The notes beneath the pieces were generated by a model. It was not told the DNA's origin. It ran no database searches and was given only the letters and a program-made list of their open reading frames with translations. The position numbers and the translations under genes were made by a program. A DNA stretch of 64,000 nt from Streptococcus sp. (GTDB lineage Bacteria; Bacillota; Bacilli; Lactobacillales; Streptococcaceae): assembly GCA_030528055.1 (NCBI GenBank), contig JAUMZQ010000007.1, positions 54,255 to 118,254 of the forward strand, given 5' to 3'. Numbering within the stretch: position 1 is the first letter of the stretch; each line of letters opens with the position of its first letter. This document shows positions 55,067 to 63,858 of this stretch, one piece after another.

Positions 55067-55095
55067 ATTTTATCACAAAAAAAGAGATTTTCCAA
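55067..55095 (-). promoter_or_regulatory. Promoter of guaA
   Basis: Minus strand TTGGAA (complement of 55090-55095), 17 bases, TGA-extended TAAAAT (complement of 55067-55072). Confidence 0.7.
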
Positions 55096-55149
55096 TAAGA
55101 CAGAGTTTAAAATTACTAAAGGAGAAAGTCTATTTTCTTACTATATGGT

Positions 55150-55178
55150 TTGACTTTTAAAATAATTGATAATACAAT
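55150..55178 (+). promoter_or_regulatory. Promoter of the GntR gene
   Basis: TTGACT at 55150-55155, 17 bases, TACAAT at 55173-55178. Confidence 0.75.
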
Positions 55179-55221
55179 GAGGATAGAAGAAAACCATAAA
55201 ATATAAGAAAGAGATGAGTTT

Positions 55222-55920
55222 ATGTTGCCCGCTTATATCACTATTCATGATCAAATCAAAAAAGAGATTGATGACGGCATTTGGGAAATTGGTGAGCGTT
55301 TACCCAGTGAACGTGATTTAGCTACTTCCTTTAAGGTTAGCCGAATGACACTACGACAAGCGATTACTCTTTTAGCAGAAGAAGGTGTGGTAGAAAGACG
55401 AATAGGGAGTGGTACTTTTGTTGCCAGTACGCGCGTTCGTGAAAAGATGCGAGGAACTACCAGTTTCACTGAAATTATGAAGTCACAAGGAAAGATTCCA
55501 TCCAGTCAGGTAATTTCCTATCGTCGAACCCTACCAAATGATCAAGAAGTTGAAAAATTAGAAATTCGTAAAACGGATAACATTATCCGAATGGAACGTG
55601 TTCGTTATGCGGATGATACACCAGTAGTTTACGAAGTAGCCGCAATTCCAGAAAAATTTATTAAAAATTTTAACAAAGAAGAAGTAACTAGCCACTTTTT
55701 CCAAACTCTACAAGAACATGGCTACAAAATTGGAAAATCAAAACAAACCATATACGCTCGTCTAGCCAAAGAAAAGATAGCAGATTATTTAAAGATACCA
55801 CGAGGCCATGCTATTTTAGGATTGACCCAAATTTCATATTTTGATGATGGGACAGCATTTGAATTTGTAAAAAGTCAGTATGTTGGAGAACGCTTTGAAT
55901 TTTACATAGAAAACAACTAA
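55222..55920 (+). CDS. GntR-family regulator with UTRA domain
   Basis: 232 residues. N-terminal GntR winged helix (LPSERDLATSFKVSRMTLRQ, residues 5-70) and a C-terminal UTRA ligand-binding domain (about 90-230) of the HutC subfamily. These sense sugars or small metabolites; the ligand here is unknown. Divergent from guaA in streptococci generally, so it may be a stand-alone gene. AAGAGATGAG precedes the ATG. Confidence 0.88.
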   Translation: MLPAYITIHDQIKKEIDDGIWEIGERLPSERDLATSFKVSRMTLRQAITLLAEEGVVERRIGSGTFVASTRVREKMRGTTSFTEIMKSQGKIPSSQVISYRRTLPNDQEVEKLEIRKTDNIIRMERVRYADDTPVVYEVAAIPEKFIKNFNKEEVTSHFFQTLQEHGYKIGKSKQTIYARLAKEKIADYLKIPRGHAILGLTQISYFDDGTAFEFVKSQYVGERFEFYIENN

Positions 55921-55945
55921 TATTGTAGAGATTATAGCTATTTTT

Positions 55946-55954
55946 TGATATAAT
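55946..55954 (+). promoter_or_regulatory. Extended -10 promoter placing the ylxM start at its ATG
   Basis: TGATATAAT at 55946-55954; the ylxM ATG starts 8 bases after the last T, the expected transcription start. No ribosome binding site is present. Confidence 0.65.
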
Positions 55955-55961
55955 AAACCCT

Positions 55962-56294
55962 ATGGAAATTGAAAAAACCAATCGAATGAATGCTCTTTTT
56001 GAGTTTTATGCGACTCTTTTAACGGATAAACAGATGAATTATATCGAGCTTTACTATGCAGATGATTATAGTTTGGCTGAAATTGCTGAAGAATTTCAAG
56101 TCAGCCGTCAAGCTGTTTATGACAATATCAAACGAACAGAAAAAATTTTAGAAACTTATGAAATGAAATTACATATGTACTCTGATTATCTTGTTCGTAA
56201 CCAAATTTTTGATGAAATCATTGAAAAATATCCAAAAGATGTTTTTCTTTGTGAAAAAGTGGCTATTTTAGCTAGTATTGATAACAGAGAATAA
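55962..56294 (+). CDS. ylxM: YlxM, SRP-associated helix-turn-helix protein
   Basis: 110 residues with a sigma-70 region 4-like HTH ([20 protein letters not shown], about 40-60). YlxM interacts with the signal recognition particle in streptococci and always precedes ffh. The ATG lacks a ribosome binding site and lies at the predicted +1. Confidence 0.92.
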   Translation: MEIEKTNRMNALFEFYATLLTDKQMNYIELYYADDYSLAEIAEEFQVSRQAVYDNIKRTEKILETYEMKLHMYSDYLVRNQIFDEIIEKYPKDVFLCEKVAILASIDNRE

Positions 56295-56321
56295 GAAGAT
56301 TACAATAGGAGAAAAAATATT

Positions 56322-57854
56322 ATGGCTTTTGAAAGCTTAACTGAACGTTTGCAGAATGTCTTTAAAAACCTAAGAAAAAAAGGAAAAATATCTGAGAGCG
56401 ATGTTCAAGAAGCAACCAAAGAGATACGCTTAGCACTTTTAGAGGCTGACGTAGCTTTACCAGTTGTAAAGGAATTTATTAAAAAAGTTCGTGACCGAGC
56501 AGTTGGACATGAAGTGATTGACACATTAAACTCAGCTCAACAGATTATTAAGATTGTTGATGAAGAGTTAACAGCTATCCTCGGTTCTGATACGGCTGAA
56601 CTTATAAAATCACCAAAAATTCCAACTATCATTATGATGGTCGGTCTACAAGGGGCAGGTAAAACTACCTTTGCTGGTAAATTAGCCAATAAACTTAAAA
56701 AAGAAGAAAAAGCTCGCCCACTCATGATTGCTGCGGATATTTATCGACCAGCGGCAATTGATCAACTAAAAACTTTGGGACAACAAATTGATGTTCCTGT
56801 ATTTGCACTGGGAACAGATATTCCTGCGGTAGAAATTGTTCGTCAAGGTTTAGAACAAGCCCAACAAAATCATCATGATTATGTCCTTATTGATACAGCC
56901 GGACGTTTACAAATTGATGAAAAGTTGATGAACGAGTTGAGAGATGTTAAGGAGTTAGCACAACCAACTGAAATTCTCCTAGTTGTAGATGCTATGATTG
57001 GTCAAGAAGCAGCCAATGTCGCTCGAGAATTTAATGCTCAGTTGGAAGTAACAGGGGTCATCCTAACAAAGATTGATGGTGACACTCGTGGTGGTGCAGC
57101 CCTCTCTGTTCGCCAAATAACTGGTAAGCCGATTAAATTCACTGGTACTGGTGAAAAAATCACAGATATTGAAACCTTCCACCCAGATCGTATGTCTAGT
57201 CGGATCTTAGGAATGGGAGATATGCTGACCCTGATTGAAAAGGCTTCTCAAGAATATGATGAGAAAAAATCACTTGAGATGGCTGAAAAAATGAGGGAGA
57301 ATACCTTTGATTTTAATGATTTTATCGATCAATTAGATCAAGTTCAAAGTATGGGGCCAATGGAAGACTTATTAAAAATGATTCCTGGTATGGCTACAAA
57401 TCCAGCTATTCAAAATATTAAAGTAGATCAAAAAGAAATTGGACGCAAACGTGCTATTGTTTCCTCAATGACACCAGTGGAAAGAGAAAACCCTGACTTG
57501 TTAAATCCAAGTCGTCGTCGTAGAATTGCTGCTGGTTCTGGAAATACCTTTGTAGAAGTGAACAAGTTTATTAAGGATTTCAATCAAGCTAAGCAAATGA
57601 TGCAAGGCGTGCTATCTGGAGATATGAGTAAAATGATGAAACAGATGGGCTTGAATCCTAATAATATGCCAAAGAACGCTGGAAATAATCTAGATATGTC
57701 TGCACTTGAAGGAATGATGGGGCAAAATGGTTTATCTGATACAAGCCAACTATTTGGTGGTGGCTTGAAAGGTAAAGCTAGTGAGTTCATCATGAAACGC
57801 ACGATGAATAAAATGGCTAAAAAAATGAAAAAAGCTAAAAAGAGACGGAAATAA
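56322..57854 (+). CDS. ffh: Signal recognition particle protein Ffh
   Basis: 510 residues. N domain (1-95), G domain with GLQGAGKTT, DTAGRLQID, TKIDGDTRGG, and a Met-rich M domain from about 325 (GPMEDLLKMIPGM, then the SRRRRIAAGSG RNA-binding block). It binds 4.5S RNA and signal peptides and docks at FtsY. ylxM precedes it by 27 bases; a strong terminator follows. Confidence 0.97.
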   Translation: MAFESLTERLQNVFKNLRKKGKISESDVQEATKEIRLALLEADVALPVVKEFIKKVRDRAVGHEVIDTLNSAQQIIKIVDEELTAILGSDTAELIKSPKIPTIIMMVGLQGAGKTTFAGKLANKLKKEEKARPLMIAADIYRPAAIDQLKTLGQQIDVPVFALGTDIPAVEIVRQGLEQAQQNHHDYVLIDTAGRLQIDEKLMNELRDVKELAQPTEILLVVDAMIGQEAANVAREFNAQLEVTGVILTKIDGDTRGGAALSVRQITGKPIKFTGTGEKITDIETFHPDRMSSRILGMGDMLTLIEKASQEYDEKKSLEMAEKMRENTFDFNDFIDQLDQVQSMGPMEDLLKMIPGMATNPAIQNIKVDQKEIGRKRAIVSSMTPVERENPDLLNPSRRRRIAAGSGNTFVEVNKFIKDFNQAKQMMQGVLSGDMSKMMKQMGLNPNNMPKNAGNNLDMSALEGMMGQNGLSDTSQLFGGGLKGKASEFIMKRTMNKMAKKMKKAKKRRK

Positions 57855-57864
57855 CCCCATAAAT

Positions 57865-57901
57865 AAAAACAAGTTGCATAAAATTCATGTAACTTGTTTT
57901 T
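57865..57901 (+). terminator. Terminator of ylxM-ffh
   Basis: AAAAACAAGTT (57865-57875) pairs with AACTTGTTTTT (57891-57901), with CAT/ATG in the upper stem. Confidence 0.88.
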
Positions 57902-57917
57902 GAAGAGTAAAAATACC

Positions 57918-58721
57918 ATGAAAAAATCCTTACTATATTATTTCGAAAAAATTCGAAAAAAATTAAATTTAGTTCTCAACTCAATTTCTCAAAAACCAAT
58001 TTCACAGTTACCCAACATCCTTGTTACAGAGCCTATTTTCATGATTCCAGGGAGTTCTGCGACAGAAGATCGGTTTAATTCTTTGGTTAAAACTCTAAAT
58101 AAAAACAGCTCAAAAAAGCACGAATTAATTCGTATAAAAGTTTGGAAAGACTATCGGATTACTTACAAGGGACAATTAAAAGGTGGGAATAAAAAACCTA
58201 TTTTCGTTGTGGGTTTTGAGAACAATAAAGATGGATATTCTCATATTAAAGAACAAGCAAAAATGTTTCATGAGGTATTTTCTACTTTGTATCAACAATA
58301 TCATTTTTATAAATTTAAAGGATTTGCTCATTCAAACGGAGGTTTGATTTACACTTGTTTTTTGGAGCAGTATTTTAAAAATTATTCACAAATAAAGATG
58401 ACAAAACTAATGGCTGTTGGTAGCCCCTATAATTTTAAGCAAAAATCGCTTGAAACAAAAGAAAAGATGTTGAAAGATTTTATTCAAGGACAGCATTTTC
58501 TGCCTACAAATTTGGACTATGTATCTATCATAGGTAATTTTTGGAATGATGGTGATGGTCTTGTTCCTAGAAGCAGTGTCGAAGCGGGTCGTCTAATATA
58601 TAAAGATAGGGTTGCTTCATATAAGGAATACAATATAACAGGTAAAAACAGTTCTCATTCCGCTTTATTGAAGCATCCTCAAGTGATTGATTTGATTCAA
58701 AATTTTCTTTTCCAAGAGTAA
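57918..58721 (+). CDS. DUF915-type alpha/beta hydrolase, cytoplasmic copy
   Basis: 267 residues from ATG 57918. Oxyanion strand IFMIPGSSATEDRFNSL near 38-54, nucleophile Ser139 in FKGFAHSNGGLIY (the usual first Gly of the elbow is Ala here), acid in NDGDGLVPRSSVEAG, and His in NSSHSALLKHPQ. This is the DUF915 (PF06028) family. Unlike most members it has no clear signal peptide, only an amphipathic basic N-terminus. It is a paralogue of the gene at 60011-60853. The ribosome binding site is weak and no clear promoter is seen, so it may rely on read-through from ffh. Confidence 0.78.
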   Translation: MKKSLLYYFEKIRKKLNLVLNSISQKPISQLPNILVTEPIFMIPGSSATEDRFNSLVKTLNKNSSKKHELIRIKVWKDYRITYKGQLKGGNKKPIFVVGFENNKDGYSHIKEQAKMFHEVFSTLYQQYHFYKFKGFAHSNGGLIYTCFLEQYFKNYSQIKMTKLMAVGSPYNFKQKSLETKEKMLKDFIQGQHFLPTNLDYVSIIGNFWNDGDGLVPRSSVEAGRLIYKDRVASYKEYNITGKNSSHSALLKHPQVIDLIQNFLFQE

Positions 58722-58740
58722 TTTTATAGAAAGGTTCCTC

Positions 58741-60018
58741 ATGCAAGAATTTATTGCTCCCAAAATTTTTTGGTTATGTGAGAAAAAATTTGTCCGTGTT
58801 GCTCAAAAAACATTTGTATCTTTATTTCCTTTTGTTTTGTTAGCATCCATTACTCGTGTTTTATCAGTTGCCTTATTTTCTAGATATGGTTTTATCAATC
58901 AGTTATTTTCAGTCTCAAGTTGGCTTCCTTTTTTTGATAATATAGGAACGTTTTTTTCCAATTTTTCTTTTCTGGTTGGAGGATTAACTGGCCTGTTGAC
59001 TTTCTATTTTTCTGCTAGATATACAGCGGAAATTAACAAAAAAGATGCGGATATTGCTGGAATTACAGGTTTTATTTTTAGTCTGATTATCTATTCTTAT
59101 GAATTATTTAATAACTCTTTTAATGATGGCTTATTGACAAAAGTAAATCTTCCTTTAAATGTCAATTTAGTTGTGGCTGTTTTCATGGGATACATTGTTG
59201 GAGAAATCTTTCATTTTACAGATAAAGACAGCAAAAAAATGATGAAGCAAGAAACCAAACGAGTTAGACCGATTATTCTCTCGCTGTTACTAGCTATTAT
59301 TTTGAATAGTTTGCTTTATATCGGAACGATTTATAATATTTTTACAAGCATTAGTAATTTTTTTACTGAGTTGATAACAAGTGGTAGTACACTAATTACT
59401 AGTTTTTTAAATGCAATAGTAACTAGCCTATTCACTTTTATCGGCATGAGTTCTACTTATCAAATGACTAATTTTACTGATGATGTTTTTTCGATTGAGA
59501 ATTTGACCTATGTCCTAAAAAATCACACATTGACTAATATTCCTCATCCTTTTACTATGACAACTCTTTATCATGGCTTTGGTGCTTTTGGTGGAATTGG
59601 TTCTTTGCTGGCATTAGTTATCGCTATTTTGCTAGTTTCTAACAACAAGAAAAATAGGAAAATTGGGATATTAGGGATTTTTCCAACCTTATTTAATAAT
59701 GGTGCTCCTGTCATGTTGGGAATTCCTGTTATGTTTAATATCGTATTTTTAATTCCTTTTATCCTAGCACCTATTTTGAATATGTTTATCGCCTATGTAG
59801 CACTCAAGCTAACTATCATGCCTCCAGTTGTTTATCCTGTTCCACCGGGCACACCGAACCCATTGATTGCTTTTATTGGAACTGGAGGGAGTTTACGAGC
59901 GTTTGCTATTGCATTGATTGCATTTATGATGGATATTGTGGTTTACATTCCCTTTGTTAAACTAAATGATCGAATATCTGAACAATTGATGGAGAAAGAA
60001 GGAAGCATTTATGACTAA
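58741..60018 (+). CDS. Orphan PTS IIC-like permease (lactose/cellobiose family)
   Basis: 425 residues with about ten membrane segments, N-terminal FVSLFPFVLLASITRVLSVA as in ChbC-type IIC proteins, and the conserved late region NNGAPVMLGIPVMFNIVFLIP and PVPPGTPNPLIAFIGTGGS. No IIA or IIB gene and no cytoplasmic IIB domain is in this neighbourhood, so phosphoryl transfer would need subunits from elsewhere, or the protein may transport without phosphorylation. GAAAGG precedes the ATG. It overlaps the next hydrolase by eight bases. Confidence 0.82.
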   Translation: MQEFIAPKIFWLCEKKFVRVAQKTFVSLFPFVLLASITRVLSVALFSRYGFINQLFSVSSWLPFFDNIGTFFSNFSFLVGGLTGLLTFYFSARYTAEINKKDADIAGITGFIFSLIIYSYELFNNSFNDGLLTKVNLPLNVNLVVAVFMGYIVGEIFHFTDKDSKKMMKQETKRVRPIILSLLLAIILNSLLYIGTIYNIFTSISNFFTELITSGSTLITSFLNAIVTSLFTFIGMSSTYQMTNFTDDVFSIENLTYVLKNHTLTNIPHPFTMTTLYHGFGAFGGIGSLLALVIAILLVSNNKKNRKIGILGIFPTLFNNGAPVMLGIPVMFNIVFLIPFILAPILNMFIAYVALKLTIMPPVVYPVPPGTPNPLIAFIGTGGSLRAFAIALIAFMMDIVVYIPFVKLNDRISEQLMEKEGSIYD

Positions 60019-60853
60019 GGAAACAAAAATCGTTTTATCTCTTGTTCTTTTTTTCATTGTGTTATTAGCGGTTCCTTCTTATAGCTGGACTAAAAAAAAT
60101 ATTGCTCAAGTTGATAAGTTTTATAATTCTAAGTTATCTCCTATTATCATGATTCCCGGAAGTTCTGCGACAGAGAATCGGTTTGATGGTTTGGTTAGAA
60201 AGCTCAATCAAGACAATAATAAAACTCAACATAGTCTTTTGAAAGCGAAGATTTGGAATGATGGACATATTACCTATAGTGGAAAAATAAATGCCAAGGA
60301 TAATGAACCAATCATTGTGGTAGGTTTTGAAAATAATAACGATGGTTATAGCAACATCAAAAAGCAGTCAAAAATGTTTAATACAGTTTTTGCAGATTTA
60401 CAAAAGAAATATAGTTTTAACAATTTCAAAGGAATTGGTCATTCAAATGGTGGCTTGATTTATACAGACTTTCTGGAAAATTATTTCAGTGATTATGATG
60501 TAGAAATTAAAAAATTAATGACGATTGGAACTCCCTATAATTTCACAGAGACAAACATTGATAACAAATCTGAAATGCTGGCTGATTTTATCGATAATAG
60601 GGAAAATATTCCAACTAATTTAACCATGTTTTCAGTGGCTGGAACAATCACATATGATTCTGATGAATTTGTACCTGATTCTAGTGTATCCGCCGGAAAA
60701 TATATCTATCAAAACCAAGTAGAACATTACACAGAAGTTACTGTGACTGGAGATGAAGCCCAACATTCTGACCTTCCAACCAATGACGAAGTTGTCCTGC
60801 TTATTCGAAATAATATCCTAGATAAAATAGCATTAGAAGAAATTCAACATTGA
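60011..60853 (+). CDS. DUF915-type alpha/beta hydrolase, membrane-anchored copy
   Basis: 280 residues. A hydrophobic N-terminal segment (about 8-25, IVLSLVLFFIVLLAVPSYSW) should anchor it with the enzyme outside. Catalytic elements are IIMIPGSSATENRFDGL, Ser145 in GIGHSNGGLIY, the acid in DSDEFVPDSSVSAG and His in EAQHSDLPTNDEV. Closely related to the gene at 57918 over the whole catalytic domain. It is translationally coupled to the permease gene. Confidence 0.8.
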   Translation: MTKETKIVLSLVLFFIVLLAVPSYSWTKKNIAQVDKFYNSKLSPIIMIPGSSATENRFDGLVRKLNQDNNKTQHSLLKAKIWNDGHITYSGKINAKDNEPIIVVGFENNNDGYSNIKKQSKMFNTVFADLQKKYSFNNFKGIGHSNGGLIYTDFLENYFSDYDVEIKKLMTIGTPYNFTETNIDNKSEMLADFIDNRENIPTNLTMFSVAGTITYDSDEFVPDSSVSAGKYIYQNQVEHYTEVTVTGDEAQHSDLPTNDEVVLLIRNNILDKIALEEIQH

Positions 60854-60901
60854 CGATTCTTATGTGAGTACGAACATATGATTTTTAGTAACAATTACAC
60901 G

Positions 60902-60929
60902 AAAGAGAACAAAACTGTTCTCTTTTTTG
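60902..60929 (+). terminator. Terminator after the hydrolase-permease-hydrolase cluster
   Basis: AAAGAGAACA (60902-60911), AAAC loop, TGTTCTCTTT (60916-60925), then T residues. Confidence 0.9.
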
Positions 60930-60996
60930 TATTTGAGATAGGAAAACGTAGGCTAATTAGTTCATTACTGTAAAACATGTTTTTTTGTGTACTTTG

Positions 60997-61005
60997 TGTT
61001 ATAAT
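60997..61005 (+). promoter_or_regulatory. Extended -10 promoter of the LXG toxin operon
   Basis: TGTTATAAT at 60997-61005, about 50 bases ahead of the first gene; no clear -35. Confidence 0.55.
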
Positions 61006-61055
61006 GATTTATATATTTTTTGAATAGCGATAAAACAAGGAAAAAGGAGAGTCAA

Positions 61056-61334
61056 ATGGCAAATGGAACAATAAAATCAAATACAGTCAGTGCAGAAGGG
61101 GCTATCAATGAGTTGGTAGGTGTTGATACAAGTAATATTCAGAATCAACAAGTTGAATTTGGCTATACAACCGATATTTCCGGTATGGAAGCAGGAAGGC
61201 AAGTCACAAATCAAATGTTGCAAGCAATTAGTGATTTTAGTTCTGCTGTGTTGCTTCAAGCAAATAAATTCCCTGAAATTGCTTATACTATTGAAAAACG
61301 CGATATTGAAGAATCTCAAAGATGGAGTAAATAA
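61056..61334 (+). CDS. Type VII effector partner Lap1 (TIGR04197/DUF3130 type)
   Basis: 92 residues from ATG 61056 set by AAAGGAGA; a TTG at 61020 would add a poorly supported extension. The helical WXG100-sized protein (MANGTIKSNTVSAEG and later GRQVTNQMLQAISDFSSAV) matches the TIGR04197 type VII secretion family. Such proteins bind the LXG domain of the toxin encoded downstream and help target it to the EssC machinery. First gene of the cassette. Confidence 0.82.
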   Translation: MANGTIKSNTVSAEGAINELVGVDTSNIQNQQVEFGYTTDISGMEAGRQVTNQMLQAISDFSSAVLLQANKFPEIAYTIEKRDIEESQRWSK

Positions 61335-61336
61335 AA

Positions 61337-61696
61337 GTGCAACTAAAAGATAAACATGAAAAAAAGAGACACGATTTATACTTAGAGATTGCTACTGTCG
61401 AAAGAAAAGAAGATGAACTTTCTCTGTTGTCCAGAAACTATCAAAAAAATCTCGAAGAGTTTTTTGATCAGTTTAGTTACCTATCAAATGAAATAGAAAC
61501 CTTGTTATATTCATATCCTACTAACCAACAGAGCATGCAAGAGTTGCAAGACAATATGGATCTTAATCAGGCGATGAATCGTTATGTAGATCATCAATTG
61601 GATGAAGTCCAACAGGTCAAACAAAAACTGATGAACACATTAGAAGAAGAACGTGAACGATTAGTGAAAGAAAGGAATAATTTACCATGGGAGTGA
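61337..61696 (+). CDS. Type VII effector partner Lap2 (DUF3958 type)
   Basis: 119 residues with a GTG start; GGAG at 61324-61327 lies inside the end of the previous gene. Almost entirely helical and charged, with a long coiled coil (DKHEKKRHDLYLEIATVERK and ELDEVQQVK-like heptads). DUF3958 proteins are the second LXG partner in streptococcal toxin operons. It overlaps the toxin gene by ten bases. Confidence 0.78.
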   Translation: MQLKDKHEKKRHDLYLEIATVERKEDELSLLSRNYQKNLEEFFDQFSYLSNEIETLLYSYPTNQQSMQELQDNMDLNQAMNRYVDHQLDEVQQVKQKLMNTLEEERERLVKERNNLPWE

Positions 61697-63297
61697 AATA
61701 TAGTGCATCGGATTCAGCATTGCTGATGGAGGCAATGACTAATAATGTTCAATTAGCCAATGAAGTGACTGATCGATTGAGTAGTGGTTGCAATCATTTA
61801 ATAGCTACCTTGAATAGTGGAGAATTACAAGGAGCAGCTTATACAGCTGGACAGGGCTTGTTTTCAGAGATTATTATCCCTTCTATTCAGAAATTACAGG
61901 CAGCGGTGGATGATATCCAAACAGAACTAAACTCTTACAGAAGTGCGGATTCTATTATTTCAGGATTTGGTTCACTGGATTTAGAACAATTAAAAAAGTT
62001 AAAGAAACTAAAAGAAAGGCAGTTAAAAGAAATTCAAAAACAGATTAGTGACCATGAAGATTTTTTTCATCTAGTAGGCTCCTTTGTTACAGGAAATATA
62101 GAAACGAACTTAACCCAACTTTCTGCACTATATACATTTGAAGACAATCTAGCTTTGGGTATAAAAGAGCTGCAGGATAAAATTGAAAAATTAGAATGGT
62201 TTGTTGCAGAGGTCTCTAATTATTTCTCAGATAGTCTTTCTGTTTTAAATCTGGCCATTCAAGGAGCGACACAATTGAGTCAGATTGTAGTAGATTCGAA
62301 TGGTAACTACTACACAGATGGGCTAGATATGAATTGGCTTACAAAGTTAAAAGATGAAAAAATTGAGAATCACACACTGGAACAGGAAACCGCTATCAAT
62401 GAAAAATACATAGAAAAACAAACAATCGTTAAAGATTATGTAGAAACCTATGGTTTAGATAAAGATGTCGCGGAAATTCTTTATAATCTACAACAAAATA
62501 TCTTAGAAAAAGCTAAAAACAAAGGTTGGTCCAAAGAAAAAATCCTTTATGAATATAATCGTTTAATAGCCTCTGTGAGTTATGCAAGAACCTCTTGGGC
62601 AGGTGTGGCAGGAACATTGAAAGAGCCAGATTTGAGTAAAGCTTTAGAAAAATATGGATTGGATCAAGAAGATATAGGATTACTGAAGGACAGAATAGGT
62701 AAACAGCACACAAATGGAGGACAGTCTAAAGATTTAGTACATGAAGCTGTTCAAATTGCTGCTTTTACAAAGCAATCAATTTCAGATAGAGATCTTTCAA
62801 AACCCTCAGGTTGGTCGGAATTATTAGCCAGTATTGCAAGTAAGGTGGGAAATAGACCGATGACATCTCCGGGTATTCGCGGTATATATGAAGGAATAAA
62901 ACTTGATGGAATTGATTTTGAAAACTATGAAAGTTCTCTTAAAGGAGACATTGATTCCGGTAGGTATGATGATGGTGATTTTAATTCGGATTTAGACGCT
63001 ATGAATTACTACAACAGGGTTCAAAAAGAAACTGTGAAAAATGAAGATATTTTTAGGATTCAAGCTCAATACAATCATGAAGTTGCTACCAACCAACTCA
63101 ATAGGGTAGATGAATTTTACACGCATTTGGGCCATGGTGATAAAACTGCGGGGAAAGAAATTCTTAATCTAATAGTGGATATTCCAACACCGGGGCAGTG
63201 GTATATTGGAAGTACAAGAACAAAATCAGAGGAGCAGTCTGTTTCAGACTTCTATGATTACCTAGAAAGAGGAGGTGAGAGAAATGTCGGTACTTAA
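61687..63297 (+). CDS. LXG-domain type VII secreted toxin, TelC-like
   Basis: 536 residues. Residues 1-200 form an LXG domain (VKYSASDSALLMEAMTNNVQ, SGELQGAAYTAGQGLF, a long Lys/Glu helix at about 105-130). A linker leads to a C-terminal toxin domain from about 240. That domain contains GKQHTNGGQSKDLVHEA (338-353) and an Asp-rich stretch GDIDSGRYDDGDFNSDLDA (420-438) that could bind metal. The pairing with TipC-like membrane-anchored immunity proteins and the acidic motif suggest a TelC-type toxin, known as a lipid II phosphatase acting outside the membrane; this is inference. No signal peptide, as expected for type VII export. Confidence 0.8.
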   Translation: MGVKYSASDSALLMEAMTNNVQLANEVTDRLSSGCNHLIATLNSGELQGAAYTAGQGLFSEIIIPSIQKLQAAVDDIQTELNSYRSADSIISGFGSLDLEQLKKLKKLKERQLKEIQKQISDHEDFFHLVGSFVTGNIETNLTQLSALYTFEDNLALGIKELQDKIEKLEWFVAEVSNYFSDSLSVLNLAIQGATQLSQIVVDSNGNYYTDGLDMNWLTKLKDEKIENHTLEQETAINEKYIEKQTIVKDYVETYGLDKDVAEILYNLQQNILEKAKNKGWSKEKILYEYNRLIASVSYARTSWAGVAGTLKEPDLSKALEKYGLDQEDIGLLKDRIGKQHTNGGQSKDLVHEAVQIAAFTKQSISDRDLSKPSGWSELLASIASKVGNRPMTSPGIRGIYEGIKLDGIDFENYESSLKGDIDSGRYDDGDFNSDLDAMNYYNRVQKETVKNEDIFRIQAQYNHEVATNQLNRVDEFYTHLGHGDKTAGKEILNLIVDIPTPGQWYIGSTRTKSEEQSVSDFYDYLERGGERNVGT

Positions 63298-63425
63298 AAA
63301 GCTATTGATTTCTATTGGGGTCATTGTACTTTTAATTGTTGGTTTAATTGTTTACAATCATTATCAAGCTTCGGTCGGCTTGAAAGAAGCCTATCGGAAA
63401 GAAGACAGGGTAAAGATTCTATCTT
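63284..63425 (+). repeat. First copy of a tandem immunity-gene duplication
   Basis: The 142 bases 63284-63425 are repeated at 63859-64000 with five differences by eye. The repeat continues past the window edge, so its full length is unknown. The unit spacing is 575 bases. Confidence 0.9.
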
Positions 63426-63811
63426 ACTTAATGACAGAACGATATGAGAAGATGATAGAAAAGGCAGGTTTTTCTATTCCACTCAGACAGGATTTAAAGT
63501 TAGATGATACTCTTGAGACAATCGAAATAGGAAAAGAAATTCCTCTCCAAATCCCTACAGTAAATGAAGGAGACAGTGAATTTCGTGTTTTTTTTACAAG
63601 TGTAATGGATGGGAAAAAAATTGATATTGTATATCCTCTCAATAGTAAACTGGAATTAGCTTTTAAAGGAGATTATACTTATTGGAATAAAGAAACTAAA
63701 AGAATGGAAGTTGTTACCATTTCAAAAGAAGAAGAATCCCGTTTGCTCGGTATCGTGCAATCAGAACTCCGTGACTTTTTCGATAAGATGGAAAAAAGCT
63801 TGTATGGTTAA
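63284..63811 (+). CDS. TipC-like membrane-anchored immunity protein, copy 1
   Basis: 175 residues from ATG 63284 after GGAGGTGAG. A single N-terminal membrane segment (about 5-24, LLISIGVIVLLIVGLIVY) would place the body outside, where a cell-wall-precursor toxin would act. The rest is a mixed alpha/beta domain (YRKEDRVKILSYLMTERYEK, then beta-rich). Location directly after the toxin, overlapping it by 14 bases, and the anchor fit TipC immunity proteins. I rely on context for this assignment. Confidence 0.68.
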   Translation: MSVLKKLLISIGVIVLLIVGLIVYNHYQASVGLKEAYRKEDRVKILSYLMTERYEKMIEKAGFSIPLRQDLKLDDTLETIEIGKEIPLQIPTVNEGDSEFRVFFTSVMDGKKIDIVYPLNSKLELAFKGDYTYWNKETKRMEVVTISKEEESRLLGIVQSELRDFFDKMEKSLYG

Positions 63812-63858
63812 TAGAAGCAACTATCGAAATAAAATAATATGCAAAGGTTAAAGAAAAA

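Noticed and set aside
53464-55221. Purine riboswitch ahead of guaA
   Set aside because: The predicted promoter leaves a leader of only about 35 bases, too short for a purine aptamer.
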